The position numbers and the translations under genes are program-made. Source: Streptomyces sp. NBC_01276 (lineage in GTDB: Bacteria > Actinomycetota > Actinomycetes > Streptomycetales > Streptomycetaceae). Taken from it: DNA of 64,000 nucleotides. The stretch spans positions 7,066,501-7,130,500 of the forward strand of contig NZ_CP108442.1 of the NCBI RefSeq assembly GCF_041435355.1. Direction: 5' to 3'. Every line of letters begins with the position of its first letter. The stretch's first letter is position 1. Under the pieces are notes generated by a model, which had not been told where the DNA came from, searched no databases, and was given only the letters and a program-made list of their open reading frames with translations. Of this stretch, positions 51,040-59,645 are shown in pieces.

Positions 51040-53138
51040 TCCAGGGCCGGTACCGGTCACTCGATCTGATCGGGCGCGGCGGCATGGGCGAGGTGTGGCG
51101 CGCCCGCGACGAATCGCTCGGCCGTCAGGTCGCGGTGAAGTGCCTCAAGCCCATCGGGCCCGAACAGGACGCCCACTTCACCCAGGTCCTGCGCGAGCGC
51201 TTCCGCCGCGAGGCCCGGGTCGCGGCCTCGCTCCAGCACCGGGGCGTCACCGTCGTCCACGACTTCGGCGACGACAGCGCGGCGGGCGGTCCCCTCTACC
51301 TCGTCATGGAGCTGCTCGAAGGCCGCAACCTCAGCCAGCTGATGGAGGACAACGAGGCGCGCCCGCTCCCCGTCGACGTGGTTCTCGACATCGCCGAGCA
51401 GATGGCCGCCGCCCTCGGCTACACCCACGACCAGGGCGTCGTCCACCGCGACCTCAAGCCCGCGAACATCATGCGGCTGACCGACGGCACGGTGAAGATC
51501 TGTGACTTCGGCATCGCGCGCCTGGCCCACGACATCGGCTTCACCGCCAAGCTCACCGGCGGCGGCATGGCCATGGGCACCCCCCACTACATGTCGCCGG
51601 AGCAGATCGCGGGCGGCGAGGTCGACCACCTCAGCGACCTCTACTCCCTCGGCTGCGTCCTCTACGAGATCGCCACCGGAGCCCCGCCCTTCGACCTCGG
51701 CGACTCCTGGTCCGTGCTCGTCGGCCACCGCGACAACGTCCCGGTACCGCTGCGCGACCACCGCCCCGAGCTGCCCGCCCACTTCGAGCAGCTCGTCCTG
51801 GAACTCCTGGCCAAGCGTCCCGAGGACCGCCCCGGCGACGCCCGCCACCTGCACCGGCGCCTCGTCGAGGGCCGCTCCGGCGCCGCCGGGCCGACCGTCG
51901 CGCACCCGCCGCTGCCCACGTGGGCCGCGGGGATGACCGCCGGACGCAAGGCCGGCATCGACGCCCGGCCCGCGTCCGGGGAGTGGGCCGTGCTCACCGG
52001 CTCCTGGACCGCCGCCCGCCCCGCGGCATCCGCCACGGGCTCCGCCCCGGGCGCCGGTACGGGCCCGGTCGCGGCCTCGGGGGAGCAGCGGATCCTGCGG
52101 CCCGCGCCCGCCGAGGACCCGCGCCTCACCCCCGTCCGCGGGCTCGAAGCCACGCCCGCCGCACCCGGTCCGGACCGCCCCGACGCGCTCGACGCCGGGC
52201 ACACCCGCGCGTTCGTCCTCAGCCGCGCCGGCCGCCCCGAGGAGGCCCTCTCCGTCTACGCGGCCGTCGCCCAGGGGCGGGCGAAGCTCCTGGGCCCGGA
52301 CCACGCCGACACCCTCGCGGCGCGCCAGGAGGAGGCGTACGAGCTGGGGCGGCTCGGCCGGCACGGCGAGGCGTACGAGACCTACCGCGCGGTGCTCGCC
52401 GCCCTCGTCCGCACCGCGGGCCCGCGCCACCCCGACACCCTGCGCTGCCGCCACAGCCTGGCCTGCGCCCTGAGCGCCCTGGGCCGGCACGCCGAAGCCC
52501 ACGGCGCCGCGGCCGAGGTGGCCGCCGACCGGGCCGCCGTCCTGGGCGCCGAGCACCCGGACACCCTGCGGACCCGCTACGAGGCCGCCTACTCCCTCGG
52601 CCGGCTGGGCCGCTGGGGCGAGGCGCTGACCGGCTTCCGCCACGTCGCCGCCGTACGGGAGCGCGTACTCGGCCGGGACCACCCCGACTCCCTCGCCGCC
52701 CGCTACGAGACCGGCATCGCGCTCGGCCGCACCGGCCGCGCCGCCGAGGCCCTCGACCTGTTCCGCTCCCTGGTCCGCGACCGCACCCGGGCCTACGGCG
52801 CCTCCGACCCGGAGACCCTGCGCGCCCGCCACGTCCTCGGCGTCAACCTCGGTCGGCTGGACCGCTGGGAGGAGGCCGTGGCCGAGGCCCGCGCGGTCGG
52901 CGCCGCCCGCGCCAAGGCCCTGGGCGCCGAACACCAGGACACCCTGGTCAGCCGGCGCGAACTCGCGGTGGGGCTGGGCCGCCTGGGCCGCTGGGACGAG
53001 GCCCTGCCCATCTACCGGGACCTGTCCGGCATCCGCGAGCGGTCCCTGGGCGACGAGCACCCCGACACCGCCCTGGCCCACGCCGACGAGGCACACTGTC
53101 TGGAGCGGCTCGGCCAGGTGTGCTACCAAGAGCCATGA
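51021..53138 (+). CDS. Cytosolic Ser/Thr protein kinase with C-terminal TPR repeats
   Basis: A 705-residue kinase without a transmembrane segment. The kinase domain (about 10-275) has YRSLDLIGRGGMGEVWRARD, VAVKCLK, the catalytic HRDLKPANIMR, KICDFGIARL and GTPHYMSPEQ. A Gly/Ala/Pro linker leads to seven or so TPR_12-like units of about 42 residues from residue 395, each with a motif like LGxDHPDTLxxRxExAxxLGRLGRWxEAL. The TPRs probably recruit substrates. The gene overlaps both neighbours (19 bases with DUF2236, ATGA with the oxidoreductase), which makes those two products candidate partners or targets. Confidence 0.92.
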   Translation: MAESRLIQGRYRSLDLIGRGGMGEVWRARDESLGRQVAVKCLKPIGPEQDAHFTQVLRERFRREARVAASLQHRGVTVVHDFGDDSAAGGPLYLVMELLEGRNLSQLMEDNEARPLPVDVVLDIAEQMAAALGYTHDQGVVHRDLKPANIMRLTDGTVKICDFGIARLAHDIGFTAKLTGGGMAMGTPHYMSPEQIAGGEVDHLSDLYSLGCVLYEIATGAPPFDLGDSWSVLVGHRDNVPVPLRDHRPELPAHFEQLVLELLAKRPEDRPGDARHLHRRLVEGRSGAAGPTVAHPPLPTWAAGMTAGRKAGIDARPASGEWAVLTGSWTAARPAASATGSAPGAGTGPVAASGEQRILRPAPAEDPRLTPVRGLEATPAAPGPDRPDALDAGHTRAFVLSRAGRPEEALSVYAAVAQGRAKLLGPDHADTLAARQEEAYELGRLGRHGEAYETYRAVLAALVRTAGPRHPDTLRCRHSLACALSALGRHAEAHGAAAEVAADRAAVLGAEHPDTLRTRYEAAYSLGRLGRWGEALTGFRHVAAVRERVLGRDHPDSLAARYETGIALGRTGRAAEALDLFRSLVRDRTRAYGASDPETLRARHVLGVNLGRLDRWEEAVAEARAVGAARAKALGAEHQDTLVSRRELAVGLGRLGRWDEALPIYRDLSGIRERSLGDEHPDTALAHADEAHCLERLGQVCYQEP

Positions 53139-54742
53139 CAGCCACGAGGGTCTCCCGGGGATTCGCGCACGAGGTGTACGACGCGGTGATCGTGGGCGGG
53201 GGCCACAACGGCCTGGTCGCCGCCGCCTACCTGGCCCGCGCGGGCCGCTCGGTGCTGGTCCTGGAACGGCTGGGGCACACCGGCGGGGCCGCCGTCTCCA
53301 CCCGGCCCTTCGCCGGGGTCGACGCCCGCCTCTCGCGCTACTCCTACCTCGTCTCCCTGCTCCCCGCGAAGATCGTCCGCGATCTGGGCCTGCGCTTCCG
53401 GGTCCGCCGGCGCACGGTGTCCTCGTACACCCCCCACGTCCGCGGCGGCGCCCCCGGCGGACTCCTCGTCGGCGGCGGCGAGGACCGGACCCGGGAGTCC
53501 TTCGCCCGCCTCACCGGCTCGGAGCGGGAGTACGACAACTGGCGCGCCTTCTACGCCATGACGGCCGAGGTCGCCGGGAAGGTCTTCCCCACCCTGACCG
53601 AACCGCTGCCCACCCGGTCGGCGCTGCGGGACCGGATCGGCGACGCCACGGCCTGGCGGACCCTGTTCGAAGAGCCCATCGGCGTGGCCCTGGAGGAGCG
53701 CTTCGCCGACGACCTCGTGCGCGGGGTGGCCCTCACCGACGCGCTGATCGGCACGTTCGCCGACGCCCACGATCCCACGCTCGTCCAGAACCGCTGCTTC
53801 CTCTACCACGTCATCGGCGGCGGAACCGGCGAATGGGACGTCCCGGTCGGCGGCATGGGCGCCCTCACCGACGCGCTCGCCGACGCCGCACGGGCGGCCG
53901 GCGCCGAGATCGTCACCGGGCACGAGGCGCTGCGGATCCACACCGACGGGACCGCGCCCGCCGAGGTGACCTTCCGTACGGCGGTGGGGGAGGGCACCGT
54001 CGTCGGACGGCACGTCCTGGTCAACGCCTCGCCCCGGGCGCTGGCCGAACTCCTCGGGGAGGAACCGGACCCGGCCGCCCCGGCCCCGGAAGGGGCCCAG
54101 TTCAAGGTCAACATGCTGCTGAGCCGGCTGCCCCGGCTGCGCGACGCCTCCGTGGACCCCCGCGAGGCCTTCGGCGGCACCTTCCACATCGCCGAGGGGT
54201 ACGAGCAGCTGCGCCGCGCCCACACGGAGGCCGCCGCCGGGGAACTGCCGTCCGTACCGCCCTCGGAGATCTACTGCCACTCGCTGACCGACCCCTCGAT
54301 CCTCGGGCCGGAGCTCGCGGAGCGGGGCTGCCATACGCTCACCCTCTTCGGGCTGCACACCCCGGCGCGGCTGTTCGGGCACGACAACCAGCAGGCCCGC
54401 GAGGTGCTCCTGACGGCCACGCTGGCCCAGCTGGACGCCCACCTGGCCGAGCCGCTCACCGACTGCCTGGCCTTCGACGCCGACGACCGGCCCTGCATCG
54501 AGGCCAAGACCCCGCTGGACCTGGAGCGCGAACTGCGCCTGCCCGGCGGGCACATCTTCCACCGGGACCTGTCCTGGCCCTACGCGGACGCGGACGCGGA
54601 CACGGACACGGACGCCGCCGGGCGCTGGGGCGTGGCCACCGCGCACCGGGGCGTCCTGCTGTGCGGCGCGGGCGCGGTGCGCGGCGGCGGCGTCAGCGGC
54701 GTCCCCGGACACAACGCCGCGATGGCGGTGCTGGGGCACTGA
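53135..54742 (+). CDS. FAD-dependent oxidoreductase (phytoene desaturase-like)
   Basis: A 535-residue flavoprotein of the PYROXD2/CrtI-like group. The dinucleotide fold is AVIVGGGHNGLVAAAYLARA, with GRSVLVLERLGHTGGAAVST following. VPVGGMGALTDALADAARAA is a typical second block, and the C-terminal FAD contact is GVLLCGAGAVRGGGVSGVPGHNAA. The substrate is unknown. A run DADADADTDTDAA near residue 485 comes from tandem hexamers in the DNA. It starts inside the end of the kinase gene (ATGA), so it belongs to the same operon. Confidence 0.9.
   Translation: MTATRVSRGFAHEVYDAVIVGGGHNGLVAAAYLARAGRSVLVLERLGHTGGAAVSTRPFAGVDARLSRYSYLVSLLPAKIVRDLGLRFRVRRRTVSSYTPHVRGGAPGGLLVGGGEDRTRESFARLTGSEREYDNWRAFYAMTAEVAGKVFPTLTEPLPTRSALRDRIGDATAWRTLFEEPIGVALEERFADDLVRGVALTDALIGTFADAHDPTLVQNRCFLYHVIGGGTGEWDVPVGGMGALTDALADAARAAGAEIVTGHEALRIHTDGTAPAEVTFRTAVGEGTVVGRHVLVNASPRALAELLGEEPDPAAPAPEGAQFKVNMLLSRLPRLRDASVDPREAFGGTFHIAEGYEQLRRAHTEAAAGELPSVPPSEIYCHSLTDPSILGPELAERGCHTLTLFGLHTPARLFGHDNQQAREVLLTATLAQLDAHLAEPLTDCLAFDADDRPCIEAKTPLDLERELRLPGGHIFHRDLSWPYADADADTDTDAAGRWGVATAHRGVLLCGAGAVRGGGVSGVPGHNAAMAVLGH
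54585..54615 (+). repeat. GCGGAC/ACGGAC tandem hexamers
   Basis: Five to six in-frame hexamers encode alternating Asp with Ala or Thr inside the FAD oxidoreductase. Hexamer slippage keeps the reading frame, so the length may vary between strains. Confidence 0.7.
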
Positions 54743-54775
54743 CCGGGCGGCCTACGGGCCCGGCCCCGCTCCCCG

Positions 54776-55222
54776 TCAGACCGGCTCGATCACCACGATC
54801 GGGATCTCGCGGTCGGTCTTGGCCTGGTACTCGTCGTACGCGGGCCAGTGACCGGCCATCAGAGGCCAGTACGCGGCGCGCTCCTCGGCGGTGGCGGTGC
54901 GGGCGGTCCCCTGGCGGACCTCGGAGCCGACCTGGACGCGCACCCGCGGGTCGGCCGTCAGGTTCCGGTACCACAGGGGGGCCTCGTCCGCCCCGCCCTT
55001 GGAGGCGACGACGAGGTAGCGGCCGTCGGCCTCGCCGTAGATGAGGGGTGTGCGCACCGGGTTGCCGGACACCCGGCCCACGGTGGTGAGCAGGAGGGTC
55101 TGGGTGCCGTTCCAGTGATGGCCCTCGGCCCCGTTCGAGCCGACGTAGAGCCTGACGTGGTCCAGCTGCCAGCTCCCGGCCCTCGGGTCGGTGGGGTGTT
55201 CCCAGTCGATCTCGGTCGTCAT
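54776..55222 (-). CDS. Deazaflavin (F420)-dependent nitroreductase family protein
   Basis: A 148-residue protein of the Ddn split-barrel family. Family marks are LLLTTVGRVSGNPVRTPLIY, RYLVVASKGGADEAPLWYRN, LTADPRVRVQVG and EYQAKTDREIPIVVIEPV. It probably uses reduced F420 to reduce quinones or other acceptors; the natural substrate is not known. ATG 55222 is 34 bases from the window's next minus-strand neighbour's downstream side, and it is convergent with the FAD oxidoreductase (33-base gap). Confidence 0.9.
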   Translation of the reverse strand: MTTEIDWEHPTDPRAGSWQLDHVRLYVGSNGAEGHHWNGTQTLLLTTVGRVSGNPVRTPLIYGEADGRYLVVASKGGADEAPLWYRNLTADPRVRVQVGSEVRQGTARTATAEERAAYWPLMAGHWPAYDEYQAKTDREIPIVVIEPV

Positions 55223-55296
55223 GTGTTTTCCGCCTGCCTTCGTGTCGAACGGTCAGCAGTCCCGACAACGAGTGCGAACGCCGGCGGGCACGGTCT

Positions 55297-56463
55297 TCAT
55301 TCCGGCTGCTCCGGGAGGGTGAACCCGTCGTACAGGTCGTCCAGGGCGCGCTGCGCGGCACCGGCCGGCAGGAGGCGCACGGCCAGGTCGCGGGCGGCCA
55401 CGGCCAGGGGGTTGGAGAGCATCGAGAGCCGGCCGGCCCGGCGGGCGCGGAGCCGGATGGCGTCGGTGCGGGCGAGGCGGGCCCGGGTGTAGGCGGCGAG
55501 CGCGGCGGGCACCCCGCCCGCTCCGGCCGCCAGGCGGGCCAGGACGACGGCGTCCTCGATCGCCTGGCAGCCGCCCTGGCCGAGGTGGGGGGTCATCGCA
55601 TGGGCGGCGTCGCCGATCCAGGCCGTCCGGCCGTCGTGCAGGCGGGGGAGCGGGCCCGCGAGGTCGTACAGGTCGTGCTGGAGGACGGCCCCGGCGTCGA
55701 ACCGCCCGAGCAGGTCCGGGACCGGGTCGTGCCAGTCGCCGAAGCGGTCCAGGAGTTCGCCGAGTACGTCGGCGGGGCGGTGGCCCTCGGGGACGACGGC
55801 GGTGGCGTAGGCGTAGACGCGGCCGTCGGAGAGCGGGACCGCCCCGAAGCGCCGGCCGCGGCCCCAGGTCTCGAAGGCTCCGGGCAGGGCGGGCCCCCCG
55901 GCGGGCAGGACGGTGCGCCAGGCGGTCTCCCCGCTGTAGCGCAGCCCCGGGTGGTCCGGGAAGCACCGGCGGCGCAGGGGGCTGTGGATGCCGTCGGCGG
56001 CGACCAGCAGGTCGGCGGGGATCTCCCCGGCGTCCGTACGGACCACCGTGCGCCCGTCGGCCGTGTCCACGCCGGTGACGGCGGTGCCGTGGCGCAGGAC
56101 CCCGGCGGGCAGCGCGTCCGCCAGGGCGCCGGTGAAGGCCGCCCGGTGCACGGCGAGCGGGGGCCGGCCGTAGCGTGCGGTGAGCGAGGCGGTGTCGGCG
56201 CGGACCAGCCATGACCCGCCGGGGCGGCGCACCCCCATGGCGGCCGGGGCGGCGCGGCCCGCCGCCCGTCCCGCGTCGAACCCGATCGCCTCCAGGGCGC
56301 GCAGGGCGTTCGGCGCGAGCACGATGCCCGCCCCCGCGGCGGTCGGCCCGGCCGCCCGCTCGCAGACGGTGACCCTCCAGCCGTGGCGGTGCAGGGCCAG
56401 GGCGGCGGTGAGCCCCCCGATCCCGGCACCCGCGACGACGGCGTGACGCGGACTCTCGTCCAT
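55297..56463 (-). CDS. FAD-dependent aromatic-type monooxygenase
   Basis: A 388-residue group A flavin monooxygenase. The N-terminal FAD site is AVVAGAGIGGLTAALALHRH with GWRVTVCERA, the DG motif region is DLLVAADGIHSPLRRRCFPD, and the second FAD contact is WIGDAAHAMTPHLGQGGCQA. It should hydroxylate an aromatic or polycyclic substrate using NAD(P)H. The ATG at 56463 follows GGGGAGG. It is divergent from a TetR regulator across an 82-base gap with two strong operators, so it is almost certainly that regulator's target. Confidence 0.92.
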   Translation of the reverse strand: MDESPRHAVVAGAGIGGLTAALALHRHGWRVTVCERAAGPTAAGAGIVLAPNALRALEAIGFDAGRAAGRAAPAAMGVRRPGGSWLVRADTASLTARYGRPPLAVHRAAFTGALADALPAGVLRHGTAVTGVDTADGRTVVRTDAGEIPADLLVAADGIHSPLRRRCFPDHPGLRYSGETAWRTVLPAGGPALPGAFETWGRGRRFGAVPLSDGRVYAYATAVVPEGHRPADVLGELLDRFGDWHDPVPDLLGRFDAGAVLQHDLYDLAGPLPRLHDGRTAWIGDAAHAMTPHLGQGGCQAIEDAVVLARLAAGAGGVPAALAAYTRARLARTDAIRLRARRAGRLSMLSNPLAVAARDLAVRLLPAGAAQRALDDLYDGFTLPEQPE

Positions 56464-56492
56464 GGTGCGGCCTCCCCATGTCGGCTCCTCGT

Positions 56493-56510
56493 CCTCTACA
56501 TCCGTAGAGG
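56493..56510. promoter_or_regulatory. TetR operator-like palindrome 1
   Basis: CCTCTAC and GTAGAGG around a 4-base centre (ATCC). It shares the CTCTAC-N4-GTAGAG core with operator 2, whose centre lies 29 bases away. Confidence 0.7.
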
Positions 56511-56513
56511 GCG

Positions 56514-56547
56514 ATGCCGTCACTCTACAGCTGTAGAGTGACGGCAT
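56514..56547. promoter_or_regulatory. TetR operator-like perfect palindrome 2 (34 bp)
   Basis: A perfect 34-base palindrome centred on CTCTACAGCTGTAGAG and extending outward to ATGCC/GGCAT. It reaches into the ATG of the TetR gene (56546-56548). Binding here would block both divergent genes. Confidence 0.8.
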
Positions 56548-57175
56548 GTCCACCCCCGAATCCGGCGGCCCGGCCGACGCGCGGACCCCGCCCGCCCCGG
56601 ACCGCCGCGCCCTGATCTCCGACGCCGCGATCGGCCTGGTCGCGGCCGGCGGACTGCGGAGCCTGACCCACCGGGCCGTCGACGCGGCCGCGGGGCTGCC
56701 CGCGGGCAGCACCTCGTACTACTTCCGCACCCGTGCCGCACTGGTCGGCGCCTGTTACCGGCGGCTGGCCGAGCTGGACCTCGCCGATTTCGAGGAAGAC
56801 GCCCGCGCACCCGGCCCGTGGGACCGGGACACGGCGGCGCGGGCGCTCGGCGCGCTCCTGTACCGGTGGCTGACCCGGGGGCGGGAGCGCCAGCTGGCCC
56901 GCTTCGAACTGAGCCTGGAGGCCGCCCGCTCGCCGGAGACGGCCCCCGAACTGCTCCGCGAGGGCCTGGCCGTCCGGGCGCGCGCCGCCGGGCTCCTCGG
57001 GGCGCTGGGTGCCGAGCGGCCGCGGGAGCAGGCCGAGCTGCTGGCCGCCTGGACGGACGGACTGCTCTACGACCGCCTCGCGGGCGCCTTGGCGGGAACG
57101 CGTCCGGCGCCGGATCCCGCCGAACTGGCCCGCACCGCCCGGCTCATGATCGATGCGGCTCTGGCCGCGCCGTAG
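56546..57175 (+). CDS. TetR-family regulator of the FAD monooxygenase
   Basis: A 209-residue repressor. The HTH is ALISDAAIGLVAAGGLRSLT, HRAVDAAAGLPAGSTSYYFR, TRAALVGACYRRLAE. A ligand-binding helical domain follows. No Shine-Dalgarno is visible because a 34-base palindrome occupies the upstream sequence up to the start codon, so expression may be leaderless or weak and is probably autoregulated. The VOC gene starts 10 bases after its stop and may be in the same operon. Its ligand is probably related to the monooxygenase substrate. Confidence 0.88.
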   Translation: MSTPESGGPADARTPPAPDRRALISDAAIGLVAAGGLRSLTHRAVDAAAGLPAGSTSYYFRTRAALVGACYRRLAELDLADFEEDARAPGPWDRDTAARALGALLYRWLTRGRERQLARFELSLEAARSPETAPELLREGLAVRARAAGLLGALGAERPREQAELLAAWTDGLLYDRLAGALAGTRPAPDPAELARTARLMIDAALAAP

Positions 57176-57184
57176 GCTGCGGTC

Positions 57185-57562
57185 ATGATTGCCGAACTGC
57201 AGTGCGTGGTGCTGGACTGTCCGGAGCCCCTGGGGCTCGCCGAGTTCTACGCGGGCCTGCTGGGCGGGGAGGTCAACCGCCCGGACCGGCGCTGGTCCGT
57301 GGACGAGGACTGGGCCACGCTGCACACCCCGAACGGGCAGGTGCTGTGCTTCCAGCGGGCCGTCGGGCACCGGCCGCCGAGCTGGCCCGACCCGGAACGG
57401 CCGCAGCAGTTCCACCTCGACCTCGCCGTCCCGGACCTCGACCGCGGCCAGGCGCAGGTCCTCGCCCTCGGCGCGCGCCTCCTGGAACAGGGGCCGCCCG
57501 AGCGTGACTGGCGCGTCTTCTCCGACCCCGCGGGCCATCCCTTCTGCCTCGTCCAGGGCTGA
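57185..57562 (+). CDS. VOC (glyoxalase/bleomycin resistance) family protein
   Basis: A 125-residue protein with the paired beta-alpha-beta3 VOC fold: VVLDCPEPLGLAEFYAGLLG with GGEVNRPDRRW, then QFHLDLAVPDLDRGQAQVLA and the final VFSDPAGHPFCLVQ. It may bind a metal through His and Glu and act on, or sequester, a small molecule. It follows the TetR gene by 10 bases, suggesting a shared response with the FAD monooxygenase. The specific function cannot be told. Confidence 0.88.
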   Translation: MIAELQCVVLDCPEPLGLAEFYAGLLGGEVNRPDRRWSVDEDWATLHTPNGQVLCFQRAVGHRPPSWPDPERPQQFHLDLAVPDLDRGQAQVLALGARLLEQGPPERDWRVFSDPAGHPFCLVQG

Positions 57563-57624
57563 CGGGCCGGTTCCGGCGGGCGGGTGCAGCCGGGCGGGTT
57601 TCGCGGGGCCGGTGCCGCGGGGCC

Positions 57625-57668
57625 GGTGTCGGCGGGCCGGGCCGGGGTGCCTCCGGCCCGCCGGCACC
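57625..57668. terminator. Bidirectional hairpin terminator
   Basis: A 16-base stem (GGTGTCGGCGGGCCGG with CCGGCCCGCCGGCACC, one mismatch) between the convergent VOC and serine hydrolase genes. Confidence 0.6.
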
Positions 57669-57672
57669 GCTT

Positions 57673-59499
57673 TCAGTCCGCCGAGCGGGTCCAGCCGACG
57701 GCCTCCACGCGGGCCGCGTCCGCCGGCCGGTCCTCGGAGAACAGGAGCCGGGCCGGTTCGGCCACCCGGACCACGTCCACGTAGACCCCCCGCCCCACGT
57801 AGCGGCCGGTCGTGCCGTGGCGGAAGCGGAGCCTGACCTCGCGGCCCGCCCAGCCGGGCAGCGGGGCCTCCAGGCGGTGCCAGATGCGCCCGGACCAGCC
57901 GCCCGCGCTGCCCTGCGGCCAGGACTCGGGGGTGCCGCCCGTGGCGCGGACGGTGGTGAAGGGCAGCGGCTCCCACGCCGCCCCGTCGGCGGACGCCTCC
58001 ACGTGGAAGGCGCCCGCACCGGGCACCGTGTCCCACCAGACGGCGCAGCGCAGCCGGGCCGAGGCGGTCGCCGGGGTGAGGGGAGGCAGGGTCAGTGTGC
58101 CGGATCCCGCGGTCTCCATCCCCGAGTACCAGGCGGGTCCGCCGTGCCGGGTGCGGACGGGCACCGCCCGGGCGAACCGGTTGCCGGTCGCCACCCGCGG
58201 CGCGCTGCCCGCCCGCCAGGTCCGCACCGGGTGGACGGAGTTGCCCAGCAGGACGAGGAAGGAGTCGGTGGAGGGGTCAAGGACCAGCGAGGTGCCGGTG
58301 AACCCGGTGTGTCCCGCCGAGTGCGGGGTGGCCATGGCGCCCATGTACCAGTGCTGGTAGAGCTCGAAGCCGAGGCCGTGGTCGTCGCCGGGGAAGGCCG
58401 TGTTGAAGTCGGTGAAGAGCAGCTCGACGGAGGCGGGACGCAGGATGCGCCGGCCCGCGTAGGCCCCGCCGTCGAGCAGGGCGCGGGAGAGGACCGCCAG
58501 GTCCCAGGCGGTGCCGAAGACCCCGGCGTGGCCCGCGACCCCGCCGAGCGCGTGGGCGTTCTCGTCGTGGACCTCGCCCCACACCAGTCCCCGGTCCAGG
58601 CCCGACCAGGGCGGGCGCTGCACCTCGGTCGCGGCGGTGACCCGGCGCCAGGACAGCGGCGGGTTGTACCGGGTGCGGTGCATCCCGAGGGGGATGGCGA
58701 TCTCCTCCTGGAGCAGCACGTCCAGTGTGTGACCGGTGATCCGTTCCAGGAGCAGCTGCAGTGTGATGAGGTTCAGGTCGGAGTAGCGGTACACGGTCCC
58801 GGGGGTGTCCTGTGGGCGCACCGACCACAGCAGCCTCAACTGTCCGGCCCGGGTGGACTCCTGGTAGAACGGCGCCCACGAGCGCAGCCCCGAGGTGTGC
58901 GTCAGCAGCTGCCGGACGGTGATGGCCTCCTTGCCCCCGCCGGTGAACTCCCGCAGGTACCGCTCGACCGGGGCCTCCAGCTCCAGCAGGCCCCGTTCCA
59001 TCTGCTGCACGGCCAGGATGGACGTGAAGAGCTTGCTCAGCGAGGCGAGGTCGAAGACGGTGTCCTCGGCCATCGCGATCCGCTCTGCGGCGGGGAACTC
59101 CCGCGGCCGGTCGGTGCGCCCGTCGTAGTCGGCGTACCGGACGGCGTCGCCCATCGCGCGGTGCAGCGCCACGGTACGGCCGCGTCCCGCGAGGACCACG
59201 GCCCCGGCGTAGTAGGGGTGTTCGGGGGAGGGGCCGAGGAAGCGCCGGGCCTCCTCCGCGACTCCCTCCAGGTGTCGCTCCAGCAAGCCCGCCTGGCGGG
59301 CGGAGCCGTAGCGCAGCCGCAGCCCCTGCAGGGCCCGCCGCTCGGCCGCGCCGCCGCCCGCCGCACCCGCGCCCTGCCCCGGCAGCGCGGCGTGCAGGAC
59401 CAGCACCCCGCCCAGCGCCAGCAGCCGCGCCCCCAGTCGTCTGCGGCTCATCGCGCCACCGCTCCCGGCCGCTCCTGATCCCGTACCCGAACCGCCCAT
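57673..59499 (-). CDS. Secreted serine hydrolase (beta-lactamase class C type) with C-terminal beta domain
   Basis: A 608-residue exported protein. The signal peptide is at about residues 17-47 (RRRLGARLLALGGVLVLHAA). The penicillin-binding-type domain has the catalytic SLSK in FDLASLSKLFTSILAVQQME, the YSD motif in VYRYSDLNLITLQ and the HTG motif in GHTGFTGTSLVLDP. From about residue 440 an extra beta-rich domain follows, with LPPLTPATASARLRCAVWW and GWAGREVRLRFRHGTTG, which may bind carbohydrate. It probably cleaves an ester or peptide at the cell surface. ATG 59499 has GGAGGGCC eight bases upstream and is preferred over ATG 59451. Confidence 0.88.
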   Translation of the reverse strand: MGGSGTGSGAAGSGGAMSRRRLGARLLALGGVLVLHAALPGQGAGAAGGGAAERRALQGLRLRYGSARQAGLLERHLEGVAEEARRFLGPSPEHPYYAGAVVLAGRGRTVALHRAMGDAVRYADYDGRTDRPREFPAAERIAMAEDTVFDLASLSKLFTSILAVQQMERGLLELEAPVERYLREFTGGGKEAITVRQLLTHTSGLRSWAPFYQESTRAGQLRLLWSVRPQDTPGTVYRYSDLNLITLQLLLERITGHTLDVLLQEEIAIPLGMHRTRYNPPLSWRRVTAATEVQRPPWSGLDRGLVWGEVHDENAHALGGVAGHAGVFGTAWDLAVLSRALLDGGAYAGRRILRPASVELLFTDFNTAFPGDDHGLGFELYQHWYMGAMATPHSAGHTGFTGTSLVLDPSTDSFLVLLGNSVHPVRTWRAGSAPRVATGNRFARAVPVRTRHGGPAWYSGMETAGSGTLTLPPLTPATASARLRCAVWWDTVPGAGAFHVEASADGAAWEPLPFTTVRATGGTPESWPQGSAGGWSGRIWHRLEAPLPGWAGREVRLRFRHGTTGRYVGRGVYVDVVRVAEPARLLFSEDRPADAARVEAVGWTRSAD

Positions 59500-59645
59500 G
59501 TCCGGCCCTCCTGTTCTGCCCGCGCACGCTACTGGCTATCTGCCCGCCCGCCGCGCACCCTCCGCACCGACCGGCCGTCAAAGAATCTGACACTGCATCA
59601 GAAAACCTCTTCCCTCGGACGGTGCCCTGCGGCATCCTCACGGCC

